Shown: one piece after another, positions 27,409 through 35,256 of the stretch
How positions within the stretch are numbered: position 1 is the first letter of the stretch
Layout of the letters: the number at the start of each line of letters is the position of its first letter
DNA from: Verrucomicrobiota bacterium
Lineage (GTDB): Bacteria; Verrucomicrobiota; Verrucomicrobiia; Opitutales; Opitutaceae
Assembly (NCBI GenBank): GCA_023433275.1
Contig: JAEZDN010000011.1
Coordinates: 19,508 to 83,507 of the forward strand
DNA: 64,000 bases
Reading direction: 5' to 3'
Notes under the pieces: generated by a model
Seen by the model: the letters and a program-made list of their open reading frames with translations, nothing else
What the model was told of the DNA's origin: nothing
Database searches by the model: none
Translations under genes and position numbers: made by a program

Positions 27409-27822
27409 TCAGATGTAATACATCTCCGTGGGGTTCTTGGCGGCGAGTTGGTCGAGCGTGTAGCTTTTCACCTTGTCGATCAGCGCGGACCGAACCTCGC
27501 CCCACACCTGCTTGAGGCGGCGGCCGCTCTGGCCCTGGAAGTTGCCGCTGAGCCCGAGGCAGTCGCCCTCGGTGGCCATCATGATGTCGTAGAGGGAAAT
27601 CTCGTCGGGCGGGCGGGAGAGTTTGTAGCCGCCGAGATTGCCGCGGCGGCTGGTGATGAGCCCGTGCATGCGGAGCTTGCCCAGGATCTGCGCGAGGAAG
27701 TTGGCCGGGACCGCCTCGGTGCGCGCGAGGTGCTCGATCTGCGCGAGCTCGCCGGAGCCGTCGAGGCGGGCGAGTTCGGCCATCACACGGCAGGCGTAGT
27801 CGACTTTGACGGAGATCTTCAT
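27409..27822 (-). CDS. Rrf2-family regulator, CymR-like
   Basis: The ATG at 27822 gives 137 residues: a winged helix with VKVDYACRVMAELARL, a recognition region ANFLAQILGKLRMHGLI, and the wing SRRGNLGGYKLSRP, all typical of Rrf2 proteins. IscR and NsrR bind an iron-sulfur cluster through three Cys in the loop after the wing; here only one Cys (in GDCLGL) is in that region, so a cluster is unlikely. CymR-type proteins of this family regulate cysteine synthesis. Its place right after cysN makes it a likely regulator of the sulfate-assimilation operon. Confidence 0.85.
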   Translation of the reverse strand: MKISVKVDYACRVMAELARLDGSGELAQIEHLARTEAVPANFLAQILGKLRMHGLITSRRGNLGGYKLSRPPDEISLYDIMMATEGDCLGLSGNFQGQSGRRLKQVWGEVRSALIDKVKSYTLDQLAAKNPTEMYYI

Positions 27823-27848
27823 GGGGAAAGACAGTCCAAGGCGGGGGA

Positions 27849-27946
27849 AACCACAGATGCACACAGATGGGCCCAGATGGGTGAGAACCGCGCCAAACCA
27901 CGGCAGTGCGGATGCGATCGGTGTCTAGCTGTGTTCATCTGTGGTT
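27849..27946. repeat. Inverted repeat, family G (ACCACAGATG type)
   Basis: Arms aaccacagatgcacacag (27849-27866) and ctgtgttcatctgtggtt (27929-27946) are inverted. A related half copy is at 59512-59541. The element fills the cysN-Rrf2 gap. Confidence 0.75.
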
Positions 27947-27960
27947 GGAGATTCCGTTCT

Positions 27961-29310
27961 TCAGATCGCGTAGTCAGTGATCTCGGGCTTCACGCGTTCG
28001 GTGGGTGGGAACAGCATACCGGCGGCGACGGTGGCGTTGGTGCCCTGCTCGATGAGGATGAAGGAACCCGTGAGGCGGTTGGTGGCGTAGCCGTCGTAGA
28101 AGAGCGGTTTCGCGGTACGGATGCGGATCTCGCCGAGGTCGTTCACGACCAGCTCGGAGGGAGTGGGCTGCGATTCAAGCGTCGCCATGTCGAGGCGGTG
28201 CTCGATCTCGGTGACGATCGCCTGGACGGTGCTGGTGGTGTGCTTGAGGAAGTACTTCTTGCCACGCTGCAGGGGGCGCGGGTGCATCCAGCACACCTTC
28301 GCCTGGAGCTCGGTGCTGCCGCCGGGGAGCGCGTCGACGCCGACCAGCATGCTGCCGCGGCTGACGTCGACGTCGTGCTCGAGCACCACGGAGACGGATT
28401 GCGGGCAGAAGGCTTCGGCGACCGGGCCGTCGAACGTGTGGATTTCCTTCACCGTGGAAACCACGCCGCCGGGAAGCGTCATGACCTTCTGGCCGACCTT
28501 CACGATGCCGCCGGCGATCTGGCCGCTGAAGCCGCGGAAATCGTGCAGGCGCGGGTCGGTGGGATTGTTGGGACGGTTGACCCACTGCACGGGGAGGCGG
28601 AAGCCGTTGAGGTTCCAGTCGCTCGCGATGTGCACGGTCTCGAGATGGCCGAGAAGCGTCGGGCCGGCGTACCAGGGCGTGTGCGGCGAGGGCGTGACGA
28701 CGTTGTCGCCGTTGAGCGCGCTCATCGGGATGAACTTCACGTCCTTGATGTCGAGACGCGGGAGGAATTCCTCGAACTGTTCGCGGATCTCGTTGAAGCG
28801 CGCCTCGCTCCAGTCGACGAGGTCCATCTTGTTGATGGCGACGACGAGATGGGGGATGCGCAGCAGCGAGGCGATGGCGGTGTGGCGGCGGCTTTGCTCG
28901 ATGACGCCGAGGCGGGCGTCGACGAGCACGATCGACAGGTTGGCCGTCGAGGAGCCCGTGACCATGTTGCGCGTGTACTGCACGTGGCCGGGAGTGTCGG
29001 CGATGATGAACTTGCGGCGCGGCGTGGCGAAGTAGCGATAGGCGACGTCGATCGTGATGCCCTGCTCGCGCTCGGCGCGGAGGCCGTCGGTGAGGTTGGC
29101 CAGGTTGATGGAGCCGCCGCCGGTGATGTCGGCGGAGCGCTCGAGGGCCTCGATCTGGTCCTCCATGAGCGACTTCGAGTCGTAAAGGAGGCGGCCGATG
29201 AGCGTGGACTTGCCGTCATCGACGCTGCCGCAGGTGTTGAGGCGGAGGATGTCGACGACCGGCACGGGAGCGCGCGGAGTGTTGAGGGAGGAGTTGGCGA
29301 CCACGGACAT
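27961..29310 (-). CDS. cysN: Sulfate adenylyltransferase subunit 1 (GTPase)
   Basis: A 449-residue translation-factor-like GTPase. The G motifs are GSVDDGKST (28-36), DTPGH (105-109) and NKMD (160-163), and the CysN-specific switch region EREQGITIDVAYRYF is present. It couples GTP hydrolysis to APS synthesis by CysD. There is no C-terminal APS kinase (CysC) domain, unlike the NodQ/CysNC fusions. It follows cysD with a 94-base gap that holds a REP pair. Confidence 0.97.
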   Translation of the reverse strand: MSVVANSSLNTPRAPVPVVDILRLNTCGSVDDGKSTLIGRLLYDSKSLMEDQIEALERSADITGGGSINLANLTDGLRAEREQGITIDVAYRYFATPRRKFIIADTPGHVQYTRNMVTGSSTANLSIVLVDARLGVIEQSRRHTAIASLLRIPHLVVAINKMDLVDWSEARFNEIREQFEEFLPRLDIKDVKFIPMSALNGDNVVTPSPHTPWYAGPTLLGHLETVHIASDWNLNGFRLPVQWVNRPNNPTDPRLHDFRGFSGQIAGGIVKVGQKVMTLPGGVVSTVKEIHTFDGPVAEAFCPQSVSVVLEHDVDVSRGSMLVGVDALPGGSTELQAKVCWMHPRPLQRGKKYFLKHTTSTVQAIVTEIEHRLDMATLESQPTPSELVVNDLGEIRIRTAKPLFYDGYATNRLTGSFILIEQGTNATVAAGMLFPPTERVKPEITDYAI

Positions 29311-29337
29311 GAGAAAGGTTTGGGCGTCGGTTTTGCA

Positions 29338-29394
29338 GTAGGAGCCTGTTTGCAGGCGATGGGTTGGAGGGATCGCCTGTAAACAGGCTCCTAC
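29338..29394. repeat. REP pair, family C (GTAGGAGCCTG) in the cysD-cysN gap
   Basis: Two inverted copies, GTAGGAGCCTGTTTGCAGG (from 29338) and its reverse complement form ending CTAC at 29394, separated by 11 bases. Other family C copies are at 31481, 34732 and, in degenerate form, near 44388. Both outer ends carry the GTAG head. Confidence 0.9.
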
Positions 29395-29404
29395 AAAGTG
29401 AAGA

Positions 29405-30343
29405 TTAGAAGTAGCCCGCCTTCTTGCGGTCTTCCATGGCGGCCTCGGAGGCCTTGTCGTCGGCGCGGGAGCCGCGCTCGGTGACCCGGGCGGCGGAGAC
29501 CTCGGCGATGATGTCGTCGATGGAATCGGCCGGGCTCTCGAGCATGCCGGTGCTGATCATGTCGGCGATGGTGCGGACGCGGCAGACGAGGGTCTTGACC
29601 GGCTCGGTGGGTTTCGGGCGGGCGCCGGCGTAGGGATCCGGTTTCGCCGGATCGGTATGCGGCGGCGGCACGGGCAGCCATTGGCCGCCGCGGCGGAAGC
29701 ACTCGCGGGTATGGCTGAAGTAGATCGACGGGACCTCGAGCTTCTCGCGCCTGATGTATTCCCACACGTCCATCTCGGTCCAGTTGCTGAGCGGGAACAC
29801 GCGCATGTTCTCCCCGGCGTTGAGGCGGCCGTTGTAGAGATTCCAGATCTCGGGGCGCTGGTTCTTGGGGTCCCACTGGCCGAAGCTGTCGCGGAAGCTG
29901 AAGAACCGTTCCTTGGCGCGGGCCTTTTCCTCGTCGCGGCGGGCGCCGCCGATGGCGCAGTCGAAGCGGAATTCCTCGATGGCGCCGAGGAGGACGGGGA
30001 TCTGGAGCTTGTTGCGGCTGACCTCGCCGGGCGCCTGCGTGGCGGAGCCGTTGGCGATCGCCTGGTCGACGGTGCGGACGATGAGCTTGGCGCCGAGCTG
30101 CTTGGCGCGGCGGTCACGGAAGTCGATGAGCTCGGGAAATTCGTGGCCGGTCTCCACGTTGAGGAACGGCATCGGGATGTCCGACGGGCGGAAGGCCTTT
30201 TCGGCGAGGCGCAGGAGGCAGATGGAGTCCTTGCCGCCGGAGAAGAGCAGGACGGGGCGTTCGAATTCGCCGGCGACCTCGCGCATGATGTGGATCGCCT
30301 CGGTCTCGAGGTGGGCGAGGTGGTCTAGGTGATAGGAAGACAT
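29405..30343 (-). CDS. cysD: Sulfate adenylyltransferase subunit 2
   Basis: A 312-residue PP-loop protein. The loop is SGGKDS (35-40), with PMPFLNVETGHEFPE, and DCAIGGARRDEEKARAKERF and IYFSHTRECFRR further on, all diagnostic of CysD. It makes adenosine phosphosulfate from ATP and sulfate together with CysN. The ATG at 30343 was preferred to a codon 19 residues upstream because it gives the family N-terminus. Confidence 0.97.
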   Translation of the reverse strand: MSSYHLDHLAHLETEAIHIMREVAGEFERPVLLFSGGKDSICLLRLAEKAFRPSDIPMPFLNVETGHEFPELIDFRDRRAKQLGAKLIVRTVDQAIANGSATQAPGEVSRNKLQIPVLLGAIEEFRFDCAIGGARRDEEKARAKERFFSFRDSFGQWDPKNQRPEIWNLYNGRLNAGENMRVFPLSNWTEMDVWEYIRREKLEVPSIYFSHTRECFRRGGQWLPVPPPHTDPAKPDPYAGARPKPTEPVKTLVCRVRTIADMISTGMLESPADSIDDIIAEVSAARVTERGSRADDKASEAAMEDRKKAGYF

Positions 30344-30389
30344 GGATATCGGGTCTAGGGTCTGGGATCTGGGATCCGGGTACGGGTTT

Positions 30390-30746
30390 TCAGCGATCAC
30401 CCAGGGAACGGAGCAGGCCGCTGATGAGTTTTCCGGACTGAATGCAAAGCGCCGTCAGTTCTGCATGCGCGGTTGAGACAAATTTGTTATCGATGACGAC
30501 ATAGCTCATCGAACGAACCTCGCCGCAGGAACGATGTGCAAGGTTGCAGGCCGGGCGTTTTTCGAGCGCGTGGAGGCTCTCCCACCCCTCGGCAATGTTG
30601 TTCATCACGGAAACTGCGGCGCGCTGAATTTGATCGCGGAGTCCAAAATCGCGGGCGAGTGGATCACGTCGAGCGAGGTCGTAGACGTAGTTGGTCAGCA
30701 TGCGCGCCGATCTCCATGCTTCGGTATCTTCGAATGATGAACCCAT
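30390..30746 (-). CDS. Four-helix-bundle protein (S23/IVP family)
   Basis: A 118-residue protein of the family first seen as ORFs inside 23S rRNA intervening sequences: FEDTEAWRSARMLTNYVYDL, FGLRDQIQRAAVSVMNNIAE and a helix with LTALCIQSGKLISGL. The fold is a four-helix bundle that often pentamerises; the function is unknown, perhaps RNA-related. Here it sits inside the sulfate-assimilation operon between cysH and cysD, 28 and 46 bases away. Such genes often insert next to unrelated genes, so a link to sulfur is doubtful. Confidence 0.85.
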   Translation of the reverse strand: MGSSFEDTEAWRSARMLTNYVYDLARRDPLARDFGLRDQIQRAAVSVMNNIAEGWESLHALEKRPACNLAHRSCGEVRSMSYVVIDNKFVSTAHAELTALCIQSGKLISGLLRSLGDR

Positions 30747-30774
30747 TTCATTGTTTGGCCCGTGATGCTAAATC

Positions 30775-31455
30775 CTAAATTCCGGTCCCCAAGGCCGCAT
30801 TCTGCGCGGCCTTGCCGCCCCAGGCGGCGTGGAGGCCGCATTCGCGTTTTTCGTCGGCCTTGGCCGGGTCGAAGTAATCCCATTCGTTGGGGAGCTGGTG
30901 CTCGGCGAGGTAGGCTTCCATCTGGGCGTCGGTCCAGTGGAAGACCGGACTTACCTTGAGCGCGCCGAAGTTCGCGTCGAGGGACACGATGTCGAGGCCG
31001 GCACGGTTCGGGTTCTGCACCTTGCGGAGGGCGGTGATCCAGACCTTGGGGGCGAGTTCCTTCATGCCGCGCTGGAAGGGCTCGAGCTTCATGATGCCGC
31101 TGAATTGTTTCAGGCCGGCCTCGTCATCGAGCGAGGGGATCGGGCCATGGATGGCGTCGCGGTGCGCGGGCGTCATCTTCGGGAGAAACGGCTTGATGTT
31201 CAGCTTCAGCTGCGCGCGGAGCTGCTCGGCGTGTTTGTAGGTGGCCGGGCGGTTGTAGCCATGGTCGACCCAGAGCACGGGAATGTCGGCCTGCGCCTGC
31301 GTGGCGAGGTGGAGGACGACAGCCTCGTACGGGCGGAAGTTGGTGGAGACGATCGCGCGGCCGGCGTCCTGGGCGATGGCCCAGCGCACGACTTCAAGCG
31401 GGGACTTGGTGGCGAGTTCGGCGTTGAGTTGCGCGAGCTGTTCGGCGGTGAACAT
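30775..31455 (-). CDS. cysH: Phosphoadenosine phosphosulfate reductase
   Basis: A 226-residue reductase with DAGRAIVSTNFRPYEAVVLH as the modified PP-loop region, PVLWVDHGYNRPATYKHAE, and the C-terminal catalytic ECGLH (Cys206). The paired cysteines that bind an iron-sulfur cluster in APS reductases (CC and CxxC) are absent, so the enzyme should use PAPS. This would need an APS kinase, but cysC is not in this window. It lies between cysI and the four-helix-bundle gene. Confidence 0.93.
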   Translation of the reverse strand: MFTAEQLAQLNAELATKSPLEVVRWAIAQDAGRAIVSTNFRPYEAVVLHLATQAQADIPVLWVDHGYNRPATYKHAEQLRAQLKLNIKPFLPKMTPAHRDAIHGPIPSLDDEAGLKQFSGIMKLEPFQRGMKELAPKVWITALRKVQNPNRAGLDIVSLDANFGALKVSPVFHWTDAQMEAYLAEHQLPNEWDYFDPAKADEKRECGLHAAWGGKAAQNAALGTGI

Positions 31456-31480
31456 GAAAAGAGGGAAATGAGGATTGGCT

Positions 31481-31537
31481 GTGAGGGCCTGCTGGCAGGC
31501 GATGGCTTGAAGGAATCGCCGGCAAACAGGCTCCTAC
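31481..31537. repeat. REP pair, family C, in the cysI-cysH gap
   Basis: A degenerate left copy (31481-31503) and a good right copy ending ggctcctac at 31537, in inverted orientation 11 bases apart. The layout is the same as at 29338-29394 in the next-but-one gap of the operon. Confidence 0.85.
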
Positions 31538-31550
31538 AAAGGAGGGAGGC

Positions 31551-33305
31551 TCAGAGCTGGGGGGCGACGGGGGCCGGGGTGGTGGCGGCGGCCTGGGCCT
31601 GAAGCTTGGCTTCGGCGGCGGCGGCGGCCGCGACAGCGGCTTCGGGCAGGAGGACGCGGGTGGCGAAGTCGCCGAAGCGCTCTCCGGCAACGCGCTCGTT
31701 CTTCCACCGCGTGAGCAACGGCCGCAGTTCCGTCTCAAGATCGGCGTCCTTGATGACGTCCTTGTAAACCTTGTTGAGCCGCGAGCCGGAAACATCGCCG
31801 CCGAGCCAGAGCTGGTATTTGCCGGGCGCCTTGCCGACGAAGGCGATTTCGGCCATGTAGGGCCGGGCGCAGCCGTTGGGGCAGCCGGTGGAGCGGATGA
31901 TGATTTCCTCGCCCCCGACCCCGACCTCGGCGGCGAGCTGCTCGATGCGGTTGATGAAATTCGGCAGGGCGCGCTCGGATTCCGCGAGGCCCAGGCCGCA
32001 GGTGGGCAGCGACGGGCAAGCCATCGAGGCGGCATGAAGGACGGTGGTCTGGTTCTCGGATTTGACGCCGTGGGACGAGAGCAGCTGGTCGATGCCCGCG
32101 CGGTCGGCCGGGGGCACGTTGGCGAGGATGACGTTTTGGTTGGCGCTGAGGCGGAACTCCACGTGCGGGAATTTCTCGGCGACCTGGCGCAGGGCGGTCT
32201 TCATGGCGTGGCCGTCCACGTCCTTGATGCGGCCGGTCTGCACGAAGAGCGTCAGGAAGAGCGAGCCGTCCACGGCGGTGTGCCAGCCGTAAACGTCGCC
32301 GGTGGTGGTGAACTCGAACCGGCGCACGCCGGAAAGGACCGGGCCCGCGCGGCGGATGATCTCGGCGGTGACCCAGGCCGCGCCGCGTTCCTCGACGACA
32401 TACTTGAAGCGGGCGTGCTTGCGATTCGCGCGATCGCCGTAGTCGCGGAAGATGGTGAGCACGGCCTTGGCGGCGGTGATGACGTCCTCCGGGCGCACAA
32501 AGCCAATGACATCCGCGAGGCGCGGGAAGGTTTGCACGTTGCCGTGGCTGCGGCCCATGCCGCCGCCGACCGTGACGTTGTAGCCGAGGAGCTGGCCGTT
32601 CTCGATGATCGCGATGAAGCCCAGGTCGTTGGTGTAGATGTCCATGTCGTTCACCGGCGGGACGACGAAGGAGATCTTGAATTTGCGGGGCAGGTAGGTC
32701 GCGCCGTAGAGCGGATCGACGAAGGACGTGTGCTCGGCGTCGTCCAGCTTGAGCTGGACGTTGTCCATCCAGATGGAGTGGTAGGCCTTCGTGCGGGGGG
32801 CGAGGGCGAGCGCGGTGGCGAGGGCGTCGGCGTAGACTTTTTCGCGGGCGGGCGACGTCGCCGGCGTGGGCGAGGCGGTGACGTTGCGATTGACGTCGCC
32901 GCAGGCCGCGAGGGTGGAGAGCAGCGAGTCGTTGATCTTGCGGACGAGCTGGCCGAGGCCGGATTTTACGACGCCGTGGAACTGGATGCACTGGCGGGTG
33001 GTGATGCGGAGGGTGTTGTTGCCGTATTGGGTGGCGAGGTCGTCGAACACCTTCCATTGGTTCGAAGTCATGACGCCGCCGGGAATGCGGCTGCGGATCA
33101 TCATGATGTACTTCTTGCCGGTCTTGCGGAGGTCGCGGTCGTCCTGCTGGTAGATGCCGTGAAATTTGATGAACTGCTCGTCGTCCTCGGAGAACTTTTC
33201 CAGGTTGGAATCGTTCAGGGTTGCTGCGATGTTGCCGGCGAGGGTGGGAATGCGCTGCTTGAGGAGCTCGTTCTTGGAAAGAGGGGCGGTGGTGGTTTCA
33301 GACAT
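31551..33305 (-). CDS. cysI: Sulfite reductase haemoprotein subunit
   Basis: The ATG at 33305 gives 584 residues. Two ferredoxin-like halves are seen; the second has the sirohaem/4Fe-4S motif, CPSLPTC (about 430-436) and CPNGC (about 475-479). TTRQCIQFHGVVK and YNVTVGGGMGRSHG are also typical. It reduces sulfite to sulfide by six electrons. No CysJ flavoprotein is adjacent, so ferredoxin or a distant CysJ must supply electrons. The tail after residue 555 is Ala-rich. It starts the leftward cys operon, opposite cobA, whose sirohaem pathway it needs. Confidence 0.95.
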   Translation of the reverse strand: MSETTTAPLSKNELLKQRIPTLAGNIAATLNDSNLEKFSEDDEQFIKFHGIYQQDDRDLRKTGKKYIMMIRSRIPGGVMTSNQWKVFDDLATQYGNNTLRITTRQCIQFHGVVKSGLGQLVRKINDSLLSTLAACGDVNRNVTASPTPATSPAREKVYADALATALALAPRTKAYHSIWMDNVQLKLDDAEHTSFVDPLYGATYLPRKFKISFVVPPVNDMDIYTNDLGFIAIIENGQLLGYNVTVGGGMGRSHGNVQTFPRLADVIGFVRPEDVITAAKAVLTIFRDYGDRANRKHARFKYVVEERGAAWVTAEIIRRAGPVLSGVRRFEFTTTGDVYGWHTAVDGSLFLTLFVQTGRIKDVDGHAMKTALRQVAEKFPHVEFRLSANQNVILANVPPADRAGIDQLLSSHGVKSENQTTVLHAASMACPSLPTCGLGLAESERALPNFINRIEQLAAEVGVGGEEIIIRSTGCPNGCARPYMAEIAFVGKAPGKYQLWLGGDVSGSRLNKVYKDVIKDADLETELRPLLTRWKNERVAGERFGDFATRVLLPEAAVAAAAAAEAKLQAQAAATTPAPVAPQL

Positions 33306-33360
33306 GACTGAGAGAACGCTTGCCAGTCTTGACGAAAGATAAAGATTAAAAGGAGTCATA
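33306..33360. promoter_or_regulatory. cysI/cobA divergent promoter and ribosome site
   Basis: A short 55-base divergent gap. An AAGGAG at 33350-33355 lies five bases before a GTG at 33361, which fixes the cobA start. An operator for the Rrf2 regulator could be here, but no clear dyad is seen. Confidence 0.5.
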
Positions 33361-34161
33361 GTGACTAAAGAACTCATGTTTGAATCTCAACCTGATGGTA
33401 AAAAGGGGTTTGTCTGGCTCGTCGGAGCCGGACCGGGCGCGGCTGACCTCATCACTGTCCGGGGTTTGAAGATTCTCCAAGGTGCCGAAGCGGTGGTCTA
33501 TGACGAACTCGCCAACCGGGATTTGCTGCAGAATTGCCCCCCGGCCTGCGCCTTTCATTCGGTTGGCAAGCGGGCCGGGAAACACAGTGCGACCCAGGAT
33601 GAGATCAACCGCCTGCTGGTCGGTTTGGCGAATGAGGGAAGGAACACGGTGCGGCTCAAGGGCGGCGATCCCTTGGTGTTTGGCCGCGCGGGTGAGGAGA
33701 TCGAGGCGTTGCGGGAAGCGGGCATCGCCTTCGAGATTGTGCCCGGGGTGACGGCGGCCACGGCTTCAGCCGCCTCGCTGGGTCTGCCGCTCACGCACCG
33801 CGATTGCTCGTCGGCGGTGGTTTTCGTGACGGGCCACCAATGCGCGGCAAATACAGATGCGCTGGATTGGGGCGCGCTGGCTCGGCTGCGCGCGACGCTG
33901 TGTTTCTACATGGGCGTCCGGCGGCTTCCGGAGATTGCGCGCAACCTGAGGCAACATGGCATGGCGGCGGAGATGCCGCTCGCGCTCATCAGCGAAGCCA
34001 CGCGGCCGACGCAGAAGATCACGATCACGACGCTCGGCGCGGCGGAGAATATCCCGCCGGAGGAGATCGTGCAGCCGGCGCTGGTGGTGATCGGCGAGGT
34101 GGTGCGGCTGTCGGATTTCGCGGTGCGAGTGCCGGAATTGGCGGGTCGGGCGGCGCCTTGA
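33361..34161 (+). CDS. cobA: Uroporphyrinogen-III C-methyltransferase
   Basis: A 266-residue SUMT with VWLVGAGPGAADLITVRG, YDELAN, VRLKGGDPLVFGRAGEE and PGVTAATASAASLGLPLTH, the classical motifs. It methylates uroporphyrinogen III twice to make precorrin-2 for sirohaem or cobalamin. The start is GTG at 33361, chosen because a good AAGGAG lies upstream; an ATG at 33376 is the alternative. It is a single domain without the CysG oxidase/chelatase part; CbiX at 34321 may be the chelatase. Confidence 0.95.
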   Translation: MTKELMFESQPDGKKGFVWLVGAGPGAADLITVRGLKILQGAEAVVYDELANRDLLQNCPPACAFHSVGKRAGKHSATQDEINRLLVGLANEGRNTVRLKGGDPLVFGRAGEEIEALREAGIAFEIVPGVTAATASAASLGLPLTHRDCSSAVVFVTGHQCAANTDALDWGALARLRATLCFYMGVRRLPEIARNLRQHGMAAEMPLALISEATRPTQKITITTLGAAENIPPEEIVQPALVVIGEVVRLSDFAVRVPELAGRAAP

Positions 34162-34215
34162 TCGGGTCTGGCCGGTCACACACCGGTCCTGCTTCCTGAG
34201 GATCCCCCAAGGCAC

Positions 34216-34324
34216 GGCCCGCAGGGACGCGGGCCCTCCAGCGTGGACATTGGACCGCGCGTCCGGGCGCGGGCGGCTGCGCCCTACAAGCGAAAGGGCA
34301 GGTCGCCGCGAGCGGCGACCCTAC
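34216..34324. repeat. REP-like cluster (families D and A variants)
   Basis: A family D palindrome (34216-34239, minus strand GGAGGGCCCGCGTCCC), a GTAGGGCGCAGCCGCC-type copy near 34270-34287, and a perfect ggtcgccgcgagcggcgacc stem at 34301-34320 with its GTAG head at 34321-34324. The TAG of that head is the cbiX stop codon. Three different palindromes stand in 109 bases. Confidence 0.75.
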
Positions 34325-35220
34325 CGGGCGGAAGCGGACATCCAGCGATCGGCGAGGATGTCGACGAGGAGCGGGTGCTCGGCGACAAGCGGGGTCGTTG
34401 AGACTTTCAAGCCTGGGTTCGCCGCCTCGGCGCGGCGGCAGATGGCAGCGACATCGCCGTTCGGCCCGGCGTGGCGTCCAGGCAGGAGAAATTGCATGGC
34501 TGCGATCACTTCCCCGGCGTTCCAGCCGGGCGAGCCAAGCAAGTGTTCGAGCAAGGGTTCGCAAAAATCGTAGGCGGCGCCCTCGCGTCGTTCCATGCTG
34601 CAGGGCGCGACGATGAAGTCCGGTCCCAGTTGGGCCGCGAGTTGGGCGGCGAGCGCGTTGCGCACCTCGGTCACGGCTCGGGCCGGGCTGCCGTGGTCGA
34701 CGAGGGCGACGCGCGTGGGGGGCTTCGTCATGCAGGAGCGTGCTTGCAGGCGATCCGGCACATTCGTGGCCCGGTCACGTTCTGAATCGCCTGCATGCAG
34801 GCTCCTACCGGGGGGCAGGGTCGCGCGCACGTGGTCGGCGAGGATGCGCGCGAGGCGGTCGTCGGTTTCGGCGAACAATGGCGCGGCGATCGTGGTGTTC
34901 AGCGCGGGGTATTTGCCGCGGAGGTGGGAGAGACGCTTGGGCAGGTAGTCGGTGATGGCGCCGCTCGGGCCGAAGAAGAGCGGGATGATGAGAAAGTTGT
35001 TCGTCCCGGCGGCGAGCCGGCGGTCAAGCGCGGGTTCGAGGATTTCGGCCGGGGTGCCGCCGATTTTTTCCGCGGGGATGGCGCTGGAGTGGAGGAGTGA
35101 AATGGGTTCAACGCGAGCGTCGATGCGTTCAGCCAGCGCCGTGGACAGCCGCCGGAGGGCGACCGTGGCGGTCGGCTCGAGCGAGCCGTTGTCCATGAGG
35201 AGGGTGAGCGGAGCGGGCAT
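34321..35220 (-). CDS. cbiX: CbiX-type sirohydrochlorin chelatase, two halves joined by a repeat
   Basis: A 299-residue protein of two CbiX-like halves. The second (about 164-299) has the chelatase motifs VDHGSPARA and MQFLLPGRHAG, with metal-site His in both. The first half is degenerate: the HGS motif is MDNGSLEP and the second His is replaced (FFGPSGAITDY), so it is probably structural. It may insert Fe or Co into the product of CobA/precorrin-2 oxidation. Residues 138-163 between the halves are encoded by a family C REP pair, and Met164 starts the second half, so the gene may be a fusion of two ORFs. The stop TAG lies in another palindrome head. Confidence 0.8.
   Translation of the reverse strand: MPAPLTLLMDNGSLEPTATVALRRLSTALAERIDARVEPISLLHSSAIPAEKIGGTPAEILEPALDRRLAAGTNNFLIIPLFFGPSGAITDYLPKRLSHLRGKYPALNTTIAAPLFAETDDRLARILADHVRATLPPGRSLHAGDSERDRATNVPDRLQARSCMTKPPTRVALVDHGSPARAVTEVRNALAAQLAAQLGPDFIVAPCSMERREGAAYDFCEPLLEHLLGSPGWNAGEVIAAMQFLLPGRHAGPNGDVAAICRRAEAANPGLKVSTTPLVAEHPLLVDILADRWMSASAR
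34732..34808. repeat. REP pair, family C, in frame inside cbiX
   Basis: Left copy tgcaggagcgtgcttgcagg (from 34731) and right copy ending ggctcctac at 34808, inverted. The element is open in the cbiX frame and encodes about 26 residues that link the two domains. Confidence 0.85.
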
Positions 35221-35256
35221 CCGGGTGGGCTTCGTGAGCGTCCAACCAAACCGTCG

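Noticed and set aside
26767..29382. A long plus-strand frame opposite pqiA, the Rrf2 gene and cysN
   Set aside because: It spans three clear minus-strand genes and has low-complexity composition rich in Glu, Gly and Val with no domain.
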